Shown here: positions 1 through 7,123 of the stretch, in pieces
How positions within the stretch are numbered: the first letter of the stretch is position 1
Layout: the number at the start of each line of letters is the position of its first letter
Assembly (NCBI RefSeq): GCF_014212055.1
Contig: NZ_JACJVO010000032.1
Span: forward strand, 248,001-312,000
DNA from: Cohnella zeiphila
Lineage (GTDB): Bacteria; Bacillota; Bacilli; Paenibacillales; Paenibacillaceae
Length of the DNA: 64,000 nucleotides
Direction of reading: 5' to 3'
Translations under genes and position numbers: made by a program
The notes under the pieces: model-generated
Told to the model about the DNA's origin: nothing
What the model saw: the letters and a program-made list of their open reading frames with translations, nothing else
Database searches by the model: none

Positions 1-360
1 CAATACGTTATTTTCCGAGTCGCGAATATGGAAGAAGTCGAGCCCCTCATGAACGTGCCGGATGTCCAGCTCGATCGGGATGCCGCTGCGCTGCGCCCAC
101 TCGTAGGATCGGCGAATATCCGGCGTTTTGAACATGCAGAAGGGATGCGGACGCCCCGGCACGTTGCGGTGATCGTCCAGCATCAGGTTGACTCCGTTGT
201 CCATATCGAACTCGTAAAAAGGCCGCTCCGGATCCGTCTCCCCGACCGGGATGCCCAGAACGTCTCCGTACCAGGCCGTCATGGCCGGCAAATCGGAGAC
301 ATGCAGGATGACGCCCCCCGCTACCCGTATTCCCGATCCTTGCTCCGTCAACGTTTTCAT
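1..360 (-). CDS. VOC (glyoxalase/bleomycin-resistance fold) protein, 3' part cut by window edge
   Basis: The reverse strand is open from an ATG at 360 to the window edge, giving 120 codons with no stop, so the C-terminus is missing. A strong ribosome site (AGGGAGG) lies just upstream. The protein begins MKTLTEQGSG, then has the usual first half of a VOC module: GGVILHVSDL with a possible metal-ligand His at residue 20, then MTAWYGDVLGIPVG, and near the edge FFHIRDSENN, the typical end of the second beta-alpha-beta unit. VOC proteins bind a divalent metal and act as isomerases, dioxygenases or resistance proteins; the substrate cannot be told. It lies 35 bp downstream of the sigma factor gene on the same strand and may be cotranscribed with it. 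Confidence 0.8.
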   Translation of the reverse strand, partial: MKTLTEQGSGIRVAGGVILHVSDLPAMTAWYGDVLGIPVGETDPERPFYEFDMDNGVNLMLDDHRNVPGRPHPFCMFKTPDIRRSYEWAQRSGIPIELDIRHVHEGLDFFHIRDSENNVL

Positions 361-395
361 CTTTCGATTCCTCCCTTGGTTGGACGCCTTCCCTA

Positions 396-1976
396 TCATG
401 ACGTCCGGGCGCTGCGAAATCTATCAAGGCGAGGCGCCATTCCGGCGAAAATTTGCTCCAGCCGTTCGATGCCCCGTTCTTCGGCTTCCCGCGCCTTCGC
501 GATCAGCTGCACGGAGCGCTCGCGTATGTCGAGGCGAGCGCCGGGCATGCCGTAGGGAAAAGCGGGATACAGCAGGCCCAGCGTTCGGAGCAGCGTCCGA
601 TACTCATCCGCAGCCTCCCGCCAGAGACGGGCGGTCTCCGGATCGGCGCTAACGGAAGGATGCTTTTCCCAGCGGCATAGAAATGCGACGGCCTGCTCGC
701 GGGCTTCGGTCAGAAGCGCGACTTGATAGGCATGCCCGACAGGCTGCGCCCGTTCCCGGCCGAAAGCTTCCGACCAAACGGCATAGGCGGCCAATCCGGC
801 CGTATAGCCGGGCACCGCCGGCTCCCGTCCCCGCGCATGGCGGACGATCGTCTCCAGCGCGCTTGCCAAAGACGGCTCGGCCGGCCGCTTCGGGCGTTCG
901 ATGAAGCCGACGAACAGCTCGGGATTATCCAGCGTGCGGCCCAGCTTCGAATAAGGGATGGCCGAGCAGCGGCCCGCGGCGTCCCGGTAGAAGAAACACT
1001 CCGGCTCGTCGTCGTAGCCATAGATCAAGCCGAATTCGGCCGGGTTCAGATTCCAGACGATCGGGGGCGTCCCTTGCCCGATCGCTTGCCGGATCATATC
1101 GAGTGCTTGAACCAGCAGATCGGGGGTCGGCGCGCGGCCCGGCCGGCCAATCCGCATCGCCTTGCCTCCGAGCGCCGCCGCCGACCGTTCCAGCGCCCAT
1201 CCCCAGTCGTAGATCAGGCTGCCGCTCAAGCCGCAATCGGCCGTCGTCTGAATTCGGAACGCCTGGCCCGTGAATCCCAGAACGTCGCATAATTCATATT
1301 CGCCGTAAAACGATTCGTGAAGGGCATGGCCCAGGGAGGCGTAGGCCGACCGGCAGGGCGGAACAGGCAGGACGCGGCGAATTTCCCGGCCCGTCGCCTT
1401 GCTCTTTTGCGCGTTTCGCGCGGCCGCCCTGCGGAAGCGTTCCTCCTGAAGCTTCAGCTTGGATCTGGATAGAATGTTGTAGACGTTGCCGACCGCGATG
1501 CCGAACGTCTCCGCGATCTCCTCGGGAGTCTGCCGACGGAAGAAGAAAGCCTCGGCGATGCCGCGATTCCGCACCGGCAAAGCGTCCATCATCGCGGTCA
1601 CGGATTCCAGCCACTCTTTGCCGAGAGCGACAATCTCCGGCATGTCCGAATCCGGGGCGGTTTCCGCTCCGGCGAGGCTCCGTTCGAGTCCGCCGCGGCG
1701 CCTGCCGCTTCGAAGAACGTCCAGCGCCTTGTTGCGAACGATCGTCCGCAGCCACGGGATGAAGCGCTCCGGGTCCGCCAGCTTTTCCAGCTGCAAGTAC
1801 GACCGGATCAACGCGTCCTGAGCGACGTCTTCCGCCCAATAAGCGTCCTTCATGATCGCGCGGGCCCACTGAACGGCTTGCAGCCGATGCCGGCCGACGA
1901 GTTCCCCGAACGCCTCGCGGTCCCCGTCTCGGGAACGTTCGACCAACTGCCGCTGCTCTTCTTGGGAGGCATCCAT
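396..1976 (-). CDS. ECF-type RNA polymerase sigma factor with long C-terminal BtrH/C39-like domain
   Basis: I chose the ATG at 1976 (526 aa, MDASQEEQRQ) because AAGGAGC precedes it; an upstream extension to 2063 has no ribosome site. Residues 1-190 are a normal ECF sigma: region 2 (GDREAFGELVGRH, YWAEDVAQDALIRSY, FIPWLRTIVRNKALD) and region 4 helix-turn-helix (RRQTPEEIAETFGIAVGNVYNILSRS). The remaining ~330 residues are unusual for a sigma factor. They resemble BtrH N-terminal/C39-like papain-fold domains: PPCRSAYASLGHALHES, then DVLGFTGQAFRI, then IVWNLNPAEFGLIYGYDDE with an aromatic-rich core. The Cys near residue 207 could be a catalytic Cys, but I cannot confirm a triad. No anti-sigma gene is adjacent, so the tail may control activity in cis. 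The sigma call is firm; the tail assignment is tentative. Confidence 0.88.
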   Translation of the reverse strand: MDASQEEQRQLVERSRDGDREAFGELVGRHRLQAVQWARAIMKDAYWAEDVAQDALIRSYLQLEKLADPERFIPWLRTIVRNKALDVLRSGRRRGGLERSLAGAETAPDSDMPEIVALGKEWLESVTAMMDALPVRNRGIAEAFFFRRQTPEEIAETFGIAVGNVYNILSRSKLKLQEERFRRAAARNAQKSKATGREIRRVLPVPPCRSAYASLGHALHESFYGEYELCDVLGFTGQAFRIQTTADCGLSGSLIYDWGWALERSAAALGGKAMRIGRPGRAPTPDLLVQALDMIRQAIGQGTPPIVWNLNPAEFGLIYGYDDEPECFFYRDAAGRCSAIPYSKLGRTLDNPELFVGFIERPKRPAEPSLASALETIVRHARGREPAVPGYTAGLAAYAVWSEAFGRERAQPVGHAYQVALLTEAREQAVAFLCRWEKHPSVSADPETARLWREAADEYRTLLRTLGLLYPAFPYGMPGARLDIRERSVQLIAKAREAEERGIERLEQIFAGMAPRLDRFRSARTS

Positions 1977-2140
1977 TTTTCCTGCTCCTTTTCCAAAGGA
2001 CCGTATCAATAAATTCACTATAACAGGTACGATGGGGAGGCGGATAGAAGGGCGGCGCTTCAAAGGCGGCCGAGATTGAGGTATAATTTCTGGACATGCA
2101 GCATTTGTCGCCCACGTCGGTCATTGCGGAGGTTAAACCG

Positions 2141-2536
2141 ATGTCGCCCATTGAAGTGAAAAGTCTGGATCACCTGGTGCTGACGGTGCGGGATTTGGAG
2201 AAGACGGTTCGTTTTTATGCGGACGTGCTCGGCATGGAGCCGATCCGATTCGCCGGCGGGCGCTACGCCCTGAAATTCGGCCGGCAAAAAATCAATCTGC
2301 ACGAGCAGGGGCGCGAATTCGAACCGAAAGCGGAAAGGCCGACGCCCGGGTCGGCGGATCTGTGCTTTCTCGTTTCCACGCCGTTAGGCGAGGTCGTCCG
2401 TCATTTGTCCGCTTGCGGAGTAGCCGTCGAAGAAGGGCCGGTTCGCCGAACCGGAGCCATGGGTCCGATCGACTCCGTCTATTTTCGCGATCCGGACCGG
2501 AACCTGATCGAAATCTCGAACGAAGCAACGGTTTGA
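2141..2536 (+). CDS. VOC family protein, glyoxalase I-like
   Basis: A 131-residue single VOC module. The start at 2141 (MSPIEVKSLDH) follows GGAGG at the right distance; an in-frame ATG at 2096 lacks a ribosome site. Visible signatures are SLDHLVLTVRDLEKTVRFYADVLGM with a likely metal-binding His at residue 11, the central INLHEQGREFEPKAERP segment typical of 'virulence protein'/glyoxalase-like VOC members, and the C-terminal VYFRDPDRNLIEIS with the conserved Glu. It diverges from the sigma factor gene and sits 24 bp before a yojF gene, so it may be cotranscribed with the bacillithiol cassette. A role in electrophile or thiol-conjugate metabolism would fit that context but is inference. Confidence 0.85.
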   Translation: MSPIEVKSLDHLVLTVRDLEKTVRFYADVLGMEPIRFAGGRYALKFGRQKINLHEQGREFEPKAERPTPGSADLCFLVSTPLGEVVRHLSACGVAVEEGPVRRTGAMGPIDSVYFRDPDRNLIEISNEATV

Positions 2537-2560
2537 ATAAAGCCGGACAGGAGGCTAGCT

Positions 2561-2905
2561 ATGCAACCCATCGATCCATCGGTCATTCAGAACAGAATCG
2601 ACAATCTGCGGGATCGGGATCTCTATATCCACCTGGAGATGACGACCGGAGCCTACGCGGCTCATCGGGACAGCTCCAAGCATCCCGCCGCCACTTTTAT
2701 CAGCAACGCGCTCATCCGATTCTCCCACGGCTCGGTCTCGGGAGGCGGTCCGTTCCGGGTCGGCTTGAAAATGCCGCACGGATGGGTCTATTCCGAAGGA
2801 TTGACGCATTACGAGGAGACCGATTCCGAGCGGCTCATCATGGCGGGGCATGACCGGGAAGGCAAGCTGGTCGTCGCCTTGCAATTAAGCCCTCAACCTT
2901 TCTGA
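2561..2905 (+). CDS. yojF: YojF family protein (DUF1806), first copy
   Basis: A 114-residue protein of the YojF family, recognised by the N-terminal DRDLYIHLEMTTGAYA and the C-terminal GWVYSEGLTHYEETDSERLIMAGHDREGKLVVALQL. Family members are small soluble proteins encoded just upstream of the bacillithiol deacetylase bshB2 (yojG) in Bacillus; their biochemical role is not established. The gene has a good ribosome site (GACAGGAGGCTAGCT before ATG). The intergenic space before bshB2 holds a dispersed 52-bp repeat (2912-2963). A second, diverged YojF gene occurs at 3922-4236, so this is the first half of a repeated two-gene cassette. Confidence 0.85.
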   Translation: MQPIDPSVIQNRIDNLRDRDLYIHLEMTTGAYAAHRDSSKHPAATFISNALIRFSHGSVSGGGPFRVGLKMPHGWVYSEGLTHYEETDSERLIMAGHDREGKLVVALQLSPQPF

Positions 2906-2911
2906 ACATTT

Positions 2912-2963
2912 CTCCGCAAAGCGGGGCTTAGCTTCGAAGCTTGCTCAGGTACTTTGCGGGGAC
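2912..2963 (-). repeat. Dispersed intergenic repeat, family 1, copy A
   Basis: About 52 bp between yojF and bshB2 (CTCCGCAAAGCGGGGCTTAG ... CAGGTACTTTGCGGGGAC). Its reverse complement matches 46502-46555 almost base for base, and a looser copy lies at 10643-10706. It has a GC hairpin at one end (CCGCAAAGCGG), a TTCGAA core and a GCGGGG block at the other end. Confidence 0.8.
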
Positions 2964-2997
2964 CCCGGAATAATCTTAGAGAGAGGAGCAGATAGAT

Positions 2998-3654
2998 ATG
3001 GAGCAAAGAGTATTGGTGCTGCTGCCGCATCCGGACGACGAAGCGTTCGGTCTGTCCGCGACGCTGGCCGAACACGTGCGCAACGGAGATCCGGTAACAT
3101 ACGCCTGCCTGACGCTCGGGGAGATGGGGCGGAACATGGGGGTGCCTCCTTTCGCGAACCGGGTGACGCTGCCCGAGATCCGCAAGGCGGAGCTGGAAGA
3201 GTCCTGCCGCGCGATCGGCATCCGGGATTTGCGAATGCTCGGCTACCATGACAAAACGATCGAGTTCGAGGACCAGGATAAGCTCGACGCGGACATTGAC
3301 GCCCTGCTTCAGGAGCTTCGCCCGACGACCGTCTATACGTTCTATCCGGGCTATAGCGTCCATCCGGACCATGACGCGACCGGCGCCGCCGTCGTCCGGA
3401 CGATCGGGAGGCTGCCGCGGAACGAGCGGCCGGTCGTGCTGTGCCTGGCTTTCGCCAACAATCTGGAGCAAGGCATCGGCCAACCCGACGTCGTTCGCGA
3501 CGTCTCGGCCAATTTGAAGCAGAAGCTGGCGTCCATCCAGGCGCACCGTTCGCAATTCCAGGTGGCCGAATGGGTCAGCGGGGACGTTCCGTTGGAAAAA
3601 GCCATGCAGGAGCGTTTCGGAACCGAGCGGTTCTGGACTTATCGTTTCGATTGA
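2998..3654 (+). CDS. bshB2: Bacillithiol biosynthesis deacetylase BshB2
   Basis: A 218-residue PIG-L/LmbE-family zinc deacetylase. It removes the acetyl group from N-acetylglucosaminyl-malate in bacillithiol synthesis and may also act on S-conjugates. The zinc motif HPDDE is at residues 11-15 and the second motif HPDH at 122-125; the GEMGRNMGVPPFANR loop is typical of the BshB2 (YojG) subfamily. GAGAGAGGAGCAG provides a clear ribosome site, and pairing with yojF matches the Bacillus arrangement. A terminator-like hairpin follows. A paralogue of about 240 residues lies 579 bp downstream, so the two may be redundant or may divide synthesis from conjugate processing (inference). Confidence 0.93.
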   Translation: MEQRVLVLLPHPDDEAFGLSATLAEHVRNGDPVTYACLTLGEMGRNMGVPPFANRVTLPEIRKAELEESCRAIGIRDLRMLGYHDKTIEFEDQDKLDADIDALLQELRPTTVYTFYPGYSVHPDHDATGAAVVRTIGRLPRNERPVVLCLAFANNLEQGIGQPDVVRDVSANLKQKLASIQAHRSQFQVAEWVSGDVPLEKAMQERFGTERFWTYRFD

Positions 3655-3661
3655 ATTGTGC

Positions 3662-3708
3662 GGGTTGCCTCGCTCGTTCGGATGAACGGCGGGGCGGCCT
3701 TTTTTTTC
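3662..3708 (+). terminator. Rho-independent terminator after bshB2
   Basis: An imperfect stem in which GGTTGCCTCGCTCGTTC pairs with GAACGGCGGGGCGGCC around a GGAT loop, followed by eight T residues. It ends the first yojF-bshB2 cassette. Confidence 0.65.
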
Positions 3709-3755
3709 TCGGTTTGAAAAGAGGAAAAGAAGGTCAAAGGCAGAATGCAGAATAG

Positions 3756-3914
3756 GGTAGAGTAAAATCGCTTATCGACGAGGAGCTGCCTGTTCCCTAT
3801 ATGGCCGATGTCGCGGATTACGGTTCCCTGCGGCACCGGGAATTGAAAGAACATATCGACCGCGTAGGGATCGAATATTACCGCCGAACCGTCCACCAAT
3901 CGGAAAAGGGATGA
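3756..3914 (+). pseudogene. C-terminal remnant of a small nucleotidyltransferase (MNT-like)
   Basis: The frame open from 3756 to the TGA at 3912-3914 encodes a fragment reading SLIDEELPVPYMADVADYGS and then LRHRELKEHIDRVGIEYYRR. This closely resembles the C-terminus of minimal nucleotidyltransferases, which typically end 'PYKVDVVD..L...LREHIDRVGV.IYRR'. The catalytic GSxxxG...D domain is absent because a stop closes the frame just upstream. I read it as a deletion remnant, possibly marking the junction where the second yojF-bshB2 cassette was inserted or rearranged. It could be a chance open frame, but the match runs over about 40 residues. Confidence 0.5.
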
Positions 3915-3921
3915 ATGCACG

Positions 3922-4236
3922 ATGATCCGAATCAACAGGGAACAAACGGAGGCGGAGCTGCGGAAGTTCGTCGGCTCTGACGTCTACGTACACAGCGAAG
4001 CGACGTCCTATGTGTTCGTTCGCAATTTCAAAGTTCGCTTGACCGAAGCCTTCGTCGCCGGAGACGGCCCTTCTTATCGCGTAGCGCTGCGCTTTGACGG
4101 GCACGGCTGGCTGCGGATGGAAGGGCTTACCCATTATGAGACGGACGAGGCGGGCCGGCTGCTGCTGGCCGGATTCGACGATCGCGGGCGGATGGACGTC
4201 GCCCTGCATCTGGGAAGGGGGCCGTTTCCGGAATGA
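3922..4236 (+). CDS. YojF family protein (DUF1806), second copy
   Basis: A 104-residue paralogue of the protein at 2561-2905: VGSDVYVHSEATSYVF matches DRDLYIHLEMTTGAYA, and GWLRMEGLTHYETDEAGRLLLAGFDDRGRMDVALHLG matches its C-terminus. Its stop overlaps the start of the next gene by four bases (ATGA), which suggests translational coupling with the deacetylase. The ribosome site (AAAAGGGATG) is weaker and further away than in the first copy. The two YojF proteins are clearly diverged, so this is either an old duplication or a separate acquisition. Function is unknown. Confidence 0.82.
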   Translation: MIRINREQTEAELRKFVGSDVYVHSEATSYVFVRNFKVRLTEAFVAGDGPSYRVALRFDGHGWLRMEGLTHYETDEAGRLLLAGFDDRGRMDVALHLGRGPFPE

Positions 4237-4955
4237 GCGACAAGGGGCAAAACCAAGGACGCAAGCTGTTGGCGGTATTCGCGCATCCGGACGACGAATC
4301 GTTCATTTGCGGCGGGACGCTGGCCAAGTACGCCGCCGAGGGCGTCGACATTACGCTGGTTAGCGCCACGCGCGGCGAGATGGGTCGTCGCATGGGCAAT
4401 CCGCCTTACCTGAACCGGGAGACGATCCCCACCGCGCGCGAACAGGAGCTGAAGAACGCCTGCGACTGTCTCGGCATCCGGCAGCTCCGGTTTTTCGACA
4501 TTCGCGACAAGACGGTGGAATTCGTCGACCGCGAAGCGCTCGTGGCGCGGATCGAAGCGCTGATTCGCGATCTCGATCCCGACGTCATGCTGACGTTCCA
4601 CGAGAAGCTGGGCGGACATCCGGACCATTGCGCGATCGGATGGGCGACGACGGAAGCATGCAGACGCGCCGGAAGGCTCGAGTCTCTCTACTTCATCTCG
4701 TTCGGCGGCATGATGGAGCAGCCGGAGCGGTACGGCTATACCCGACGCGACGTCGTCAAGGTGGACGTGAGCGCGCATCTGCCGGCGAAGCTGGCGGCTT
4801 TCCGCGCGCACCGCTGCCAGTCCGAGATCGACGAATGGGTATGGCGTTCCGACCGGGAGGCGCTCAGCCGCTTCGGCTCGCATGAGTATTTCTTGCGCGC
4901 CGCTCCCGCGCCGGCATCGGACGCGGCGGGACGCGGCGCGCGCGGGTTGTTCTGA
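4233..4955 (+). CDS. PIG-L family deacetylase, second BshB2-like paralogue
   Basis: A 240-residue LmbE/PIG-L deacetylase. The zinc-site HPDDE is at residues 18-22 and HPDH at 129-132; the loop GEMGRRMGNPPYLNRETIP corresponds to GEMGRNMGVPPFANR in the first copy. It is ATGA-coupled to the second yojF. Differences from the first copy are an N-terminal extension (MSDKGQNQGRK) and an Ala/Gly/Arg-rich tail after the catalytic domain. By family it should remove acetyl groups from a glucosaminyl substrate, either the bacillithiol precursor or a bacillithiol S-conjugate. Which paralogue is the main biosynthetic enzyme cannot be decided from sequence. Confidence 0.85.
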   Translation: MSDKGQNQGRKLLAVFAHPDDESFICGGTLAKYAAEGVDITLVSATRGEMGRRMGNPPYLNRETIPTAREQELKNACDCLGIRQLRFFDIRDKTVEFVDREALVARIEALIRDLDPDVMLTFHEKLGGHPDHCAIGWATTEACRRAGRLESLYFISFGGMMEQPERYGYTRRDVVKVDVSAHLPAKLAAFRAHRCQSEIDEWVWRSDREALSRFGSHEYFLRAAPAPASDAAGRGARGLF

Positions 4956-4992
4956 AACGTTGAGGCGGTCAATGGAGCGTCGCCCGCGGCGT

Positions 4993-6156
4993 TTAACGCT
5001 CGGCTCGCTCGCTTAACGCTTCCGCGGCGAGCGTCTGCAGGACGTTGGTGTCCATCGGCGGATTGTGCAGGCCGGCGCGAACGTCGCGGTAATACCGCTC
5101 GAGCGGCAGCTTGCGCGACAGGCTGGCTCCGCCGACGATCCGCATCGCCAGGTCGACGACGCGGATCGCGCCGTTAACGGCCACATACTTGGCCAGCCCC
5201 AGCTCGGACTTGAGCGACGGGCGGTTCGCCATCGTCTCGCGGTCCCAGCGGTCGGCCGCGGCATAAAGCAGCGAGCGTGCGGTCCGCAGCTCGGCTTCGA
5301 TCTCTCCGAACGACTGCCGGACGGCGGGAAGGGCCGCGATCGGATCGGCCAGATGGTTGGGCCGGTACGTGCGCGCGAATTCGAGCGCGAAGTCGCGCGC
5401 GGCGAGGGCGATGCCGACATAGCAGGCCGGAATATGCAGCAGCCAGCCGCCGCCGTCGTCTTCCCCTTTGCCGGATAGCCGCATGTTATCGGCTGTCCAG
5501 GCGCCGCTAAGCACCATGTCGTGGCTGCCGGTTCCCCGCATGCCGAGCGTATCCCAAGTCTCTACGACGGTCGTCTGCTCCGAACGGCGAACGAGAAAGT
5601 CCGACGTTTGGTCTTCTTCCGGAAGATAAGCCGAAACGACGAAGCGGTCGAGAATCGGCGACAGCGTGCTGAACGTCTTGCGGCCCGTTATCCGCCACCC
5701 GCCGTCCGCGCGAACGGCGGTCGTCTCCGGCTTGCCGCCGCGGCTCGGGCTGCCGGACCCCGTTTCGCTGGCGAACGTATTGATCATCGCGCCGTCGCGC
5801 ACGATATCGTGGCACAGCTCGGCGAACAGCTCCTCCGGCCACTTCCGGCTCGTTCGCAGGTGCAGCACCTGCCCGATGTGCCAGCCGACGGCGAGTGCCG
5901 TCGAGCCGTCGCCGTAGCCCAGCCGCTCCTGCAGCTGGACAAGCTCGTACAGCGAGATTTCATCCCCGCCGTAAGCTTGCGGAACCGTCAGCTTCAAATA
6001 CCCGGCGTCCCGAAGGTCGGCGAAATTTTCGAACGGGAACGATCCTTCCCGGTCATGCTCCGCGGCCCGTTCCGCGAACCGGGCGGCGAGCGCCTCGATC
6101 CGATCGGCCCGAGCCTGCTCTTGTTCATTGCGGATATATCGGTCCATGATGCGCAT
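4993..6156 (-). CDS. Acyl-CoA dehydrogenase-fold flavoprotein
   Basis: A 387-residue protein with the start at 6156 (MRIMDRYIRNE), chosen for GGAGTG 10 bp upstream. It has the acyl-CoA dehydrogenase layout: helical N-domain (LRDAGYLKLTVPQAYGGDEIS), beta-domain with the flavin-binding segment (INTFASETGSGSPSRGG, then GGWRITGRKTFST), substrate loop WDTLGMRGTGSHDMVL, and helical C-domain (LAMRIVGGASLSRKLPLERY, then YRDVRAGLHNPPMDTN). That ending resembles the DszC/SfnB-type flavin monooxygenase branch as much as true dehydrogenases, so the reaction may be hydroxylation rather than beta-oxidation. It is convergent with the deacetylase gene, and no partner flavin reductase or thiolase is near. Confidence 0.85.
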   Translation of the reverse strand: MRIMDRYIRNEQEQARADRIEALAARFAERAAEHDREGSFPFENFADLRDAGYLKLTVPQAYGGDEISLYELVQLQERLGYGDGSTALAVGWHIGQVLHLRTSRKWPEELFAELCHDIVRDGAMINTFASETGSGSPSRGGKPETTAVRADGGWRITGRKTFSTLSPILDRFVVSAYLPEEDQTSDFLVRRSEQTTVVETWDTLGMRGTGSHDMVLSGAWTADNMRLSGKGEDDGGGWLLHIPACYVGIALAARDFALEFARTYRPNHLADPIAALPAVRQSFGEIEAELRTARSLLYAAADRWDRETMANRPSLKSELGLAKYVAVNGAIRVVDLAMRIVGGASLSRKLPLERYYRDVRAGLHNPPMDTNVLQTLAAEALSERAER

Positions 6157-6300
6157 CCGATCATCACTCCTTCCTTCTGAATTATACCAACTGCAGCCGG
6201 GCTCTGCACAAGCGATGAAGCCGACCGCGATCAAGCGCGCTCTCCTGCCGGGAATATCGATGCGCGAGGTTTCGCGGTCGTTCTGGAATATGGACGACGG

Positions 6301-6543
6301 ATGTCCGATGCGCCGCCGGTCCGGGCGGAAGTCCGATACGCCGCGGAAGTGCCGGCATCCGGCGGAGGTCGTGTGCCGATACGCCGGTTGGCCGAAGAAG
6401 CGCAGCTTAGCGAGAGATCGCTGGAGCGGCAGTTCCTCCGCTGGGTCGGCGTGTCTCCGAAGCATTTCTCGCGGCTGACGGGGACGACGCCGGCTTCTTT
6501 CTTTCGGAATCCGGATTCGCTTTCGGCTCTCTATGTGCGATAA
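6301..6543 (+). pseudogene. Remnant of an AraC-family regulator (helix-turn-helix part)
   Basis: The frame ending at 6543 encodes VPIRRLAEEAQLSERSLERQ and then FLRWVGVSPKHFSRL, the first helix-turn-helix and start of the linker of an AraC DNA-binding domain (compare 'LA..A.LS.R.LER.F...VG.SPK.F.R'). The second helix-turn-helix and sensor domain are missing, and the tail (TGTTPASFFRNPDSLSALYVR) does not fit the family. No ribosome site precedes the fragment. It lies divergently upstream of the flavoprotein gene and was probably its regulator before decay. Confidence 0.6.
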
Positions 6544-6620
6544 GCATCGGTTTTTTACAAGACGATCAAGAAGGCAACCCTCTATAATGAAGGGGACAAG
6601 TCAACGAAAGGTTGAGGCCA

Positions 6621-7016
6621 ATGCTCACGAAATTGGGTCATGTGACGGTGCTGGTTAACGACTACGACGAGGCGATCTCGTTCTACACGGAGAAGCTGGG
6701 GTTTGCGCTGCTCGCGGACAACACGTTCGGTCCCGGCATGCGGTGGGTCGCTCTCGCCCCGGCCGGCGGCAACGAGACGGCGATCGTGCTGGTCGCCGCC
6801 GATACGCCGGAGAAGCGGGAGCGGGTGGGAAGCCAAGCCGCAAACCATGTGTTCCTGGTCGTTCATACCGACGACTGCCGTCGGGATTACGAAGCGATGA
6901 AGGAGCGCGGCGTGCGCTTCTTCGGAGAACCGCGCGACGTTCCTTGGGGAGTGGAGGTTGTCTTCGAGGATCTGTACGGCAACCGGTTCGATCTCGTGCA
7001 GCATAACGGTTTCTAA
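6621..7016 (+). CDS. VOC family protein, glyoxalase/PhnB-like
   Basis: A 131-residue VOC protein starting at ATG 6621 after GAAAGGTTGAGG; an in-frame TTG at 6612 is possible but less well placed. Features are LGHVTVLVNDYDEAISFYTE with a His at residue 7, a middle segment with GPGMRWVALAPAGG, and the C-terminal DVPWGVEVVFEDLYGNRFDL, where a Glu lies in the strand that normally carries the last metal ligand. This matches the small VOC proteins common in Bacillales and often annotated as glyoxalases. The substrate is unknown. It is monocistronic: the AraC remnant lies upstream and a strong terminator follows. Confidence 0.85.
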   Translation: MLTKLGHVTVLVNDYDEAISFYTEKLGFALLADNTFGPGMRWVALAPAGGNETAIVLVAADTPEKRERVGSQAANHVFLVVHTDDCRRDYEAMKERGVRFFGEPRDVPWGVEVVFEDLYGNRFDLVQHNGF

Positions 7017-7020
7017 GGCG

Positions 7021-7057
7021 AAGGCTGCCCGTAAGCGGGGCAGCCTTTTCTTTTTTC
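7021..7057 (+). terminator. Rho-independent terminator
   Basis: AAGGCTGCCC pairs with GGGCAGCCTT around a short loop, followed by a T-rich run. It terminates the VOC gene. Confidence 0.85.
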
Positions 7058-7123
7058 GAACGAATCCGGGAGCGGCGAAATCGCCGCAAACCCGTTTTGC
7101 TTGCGCGTTAGACGAAAGCAAGC

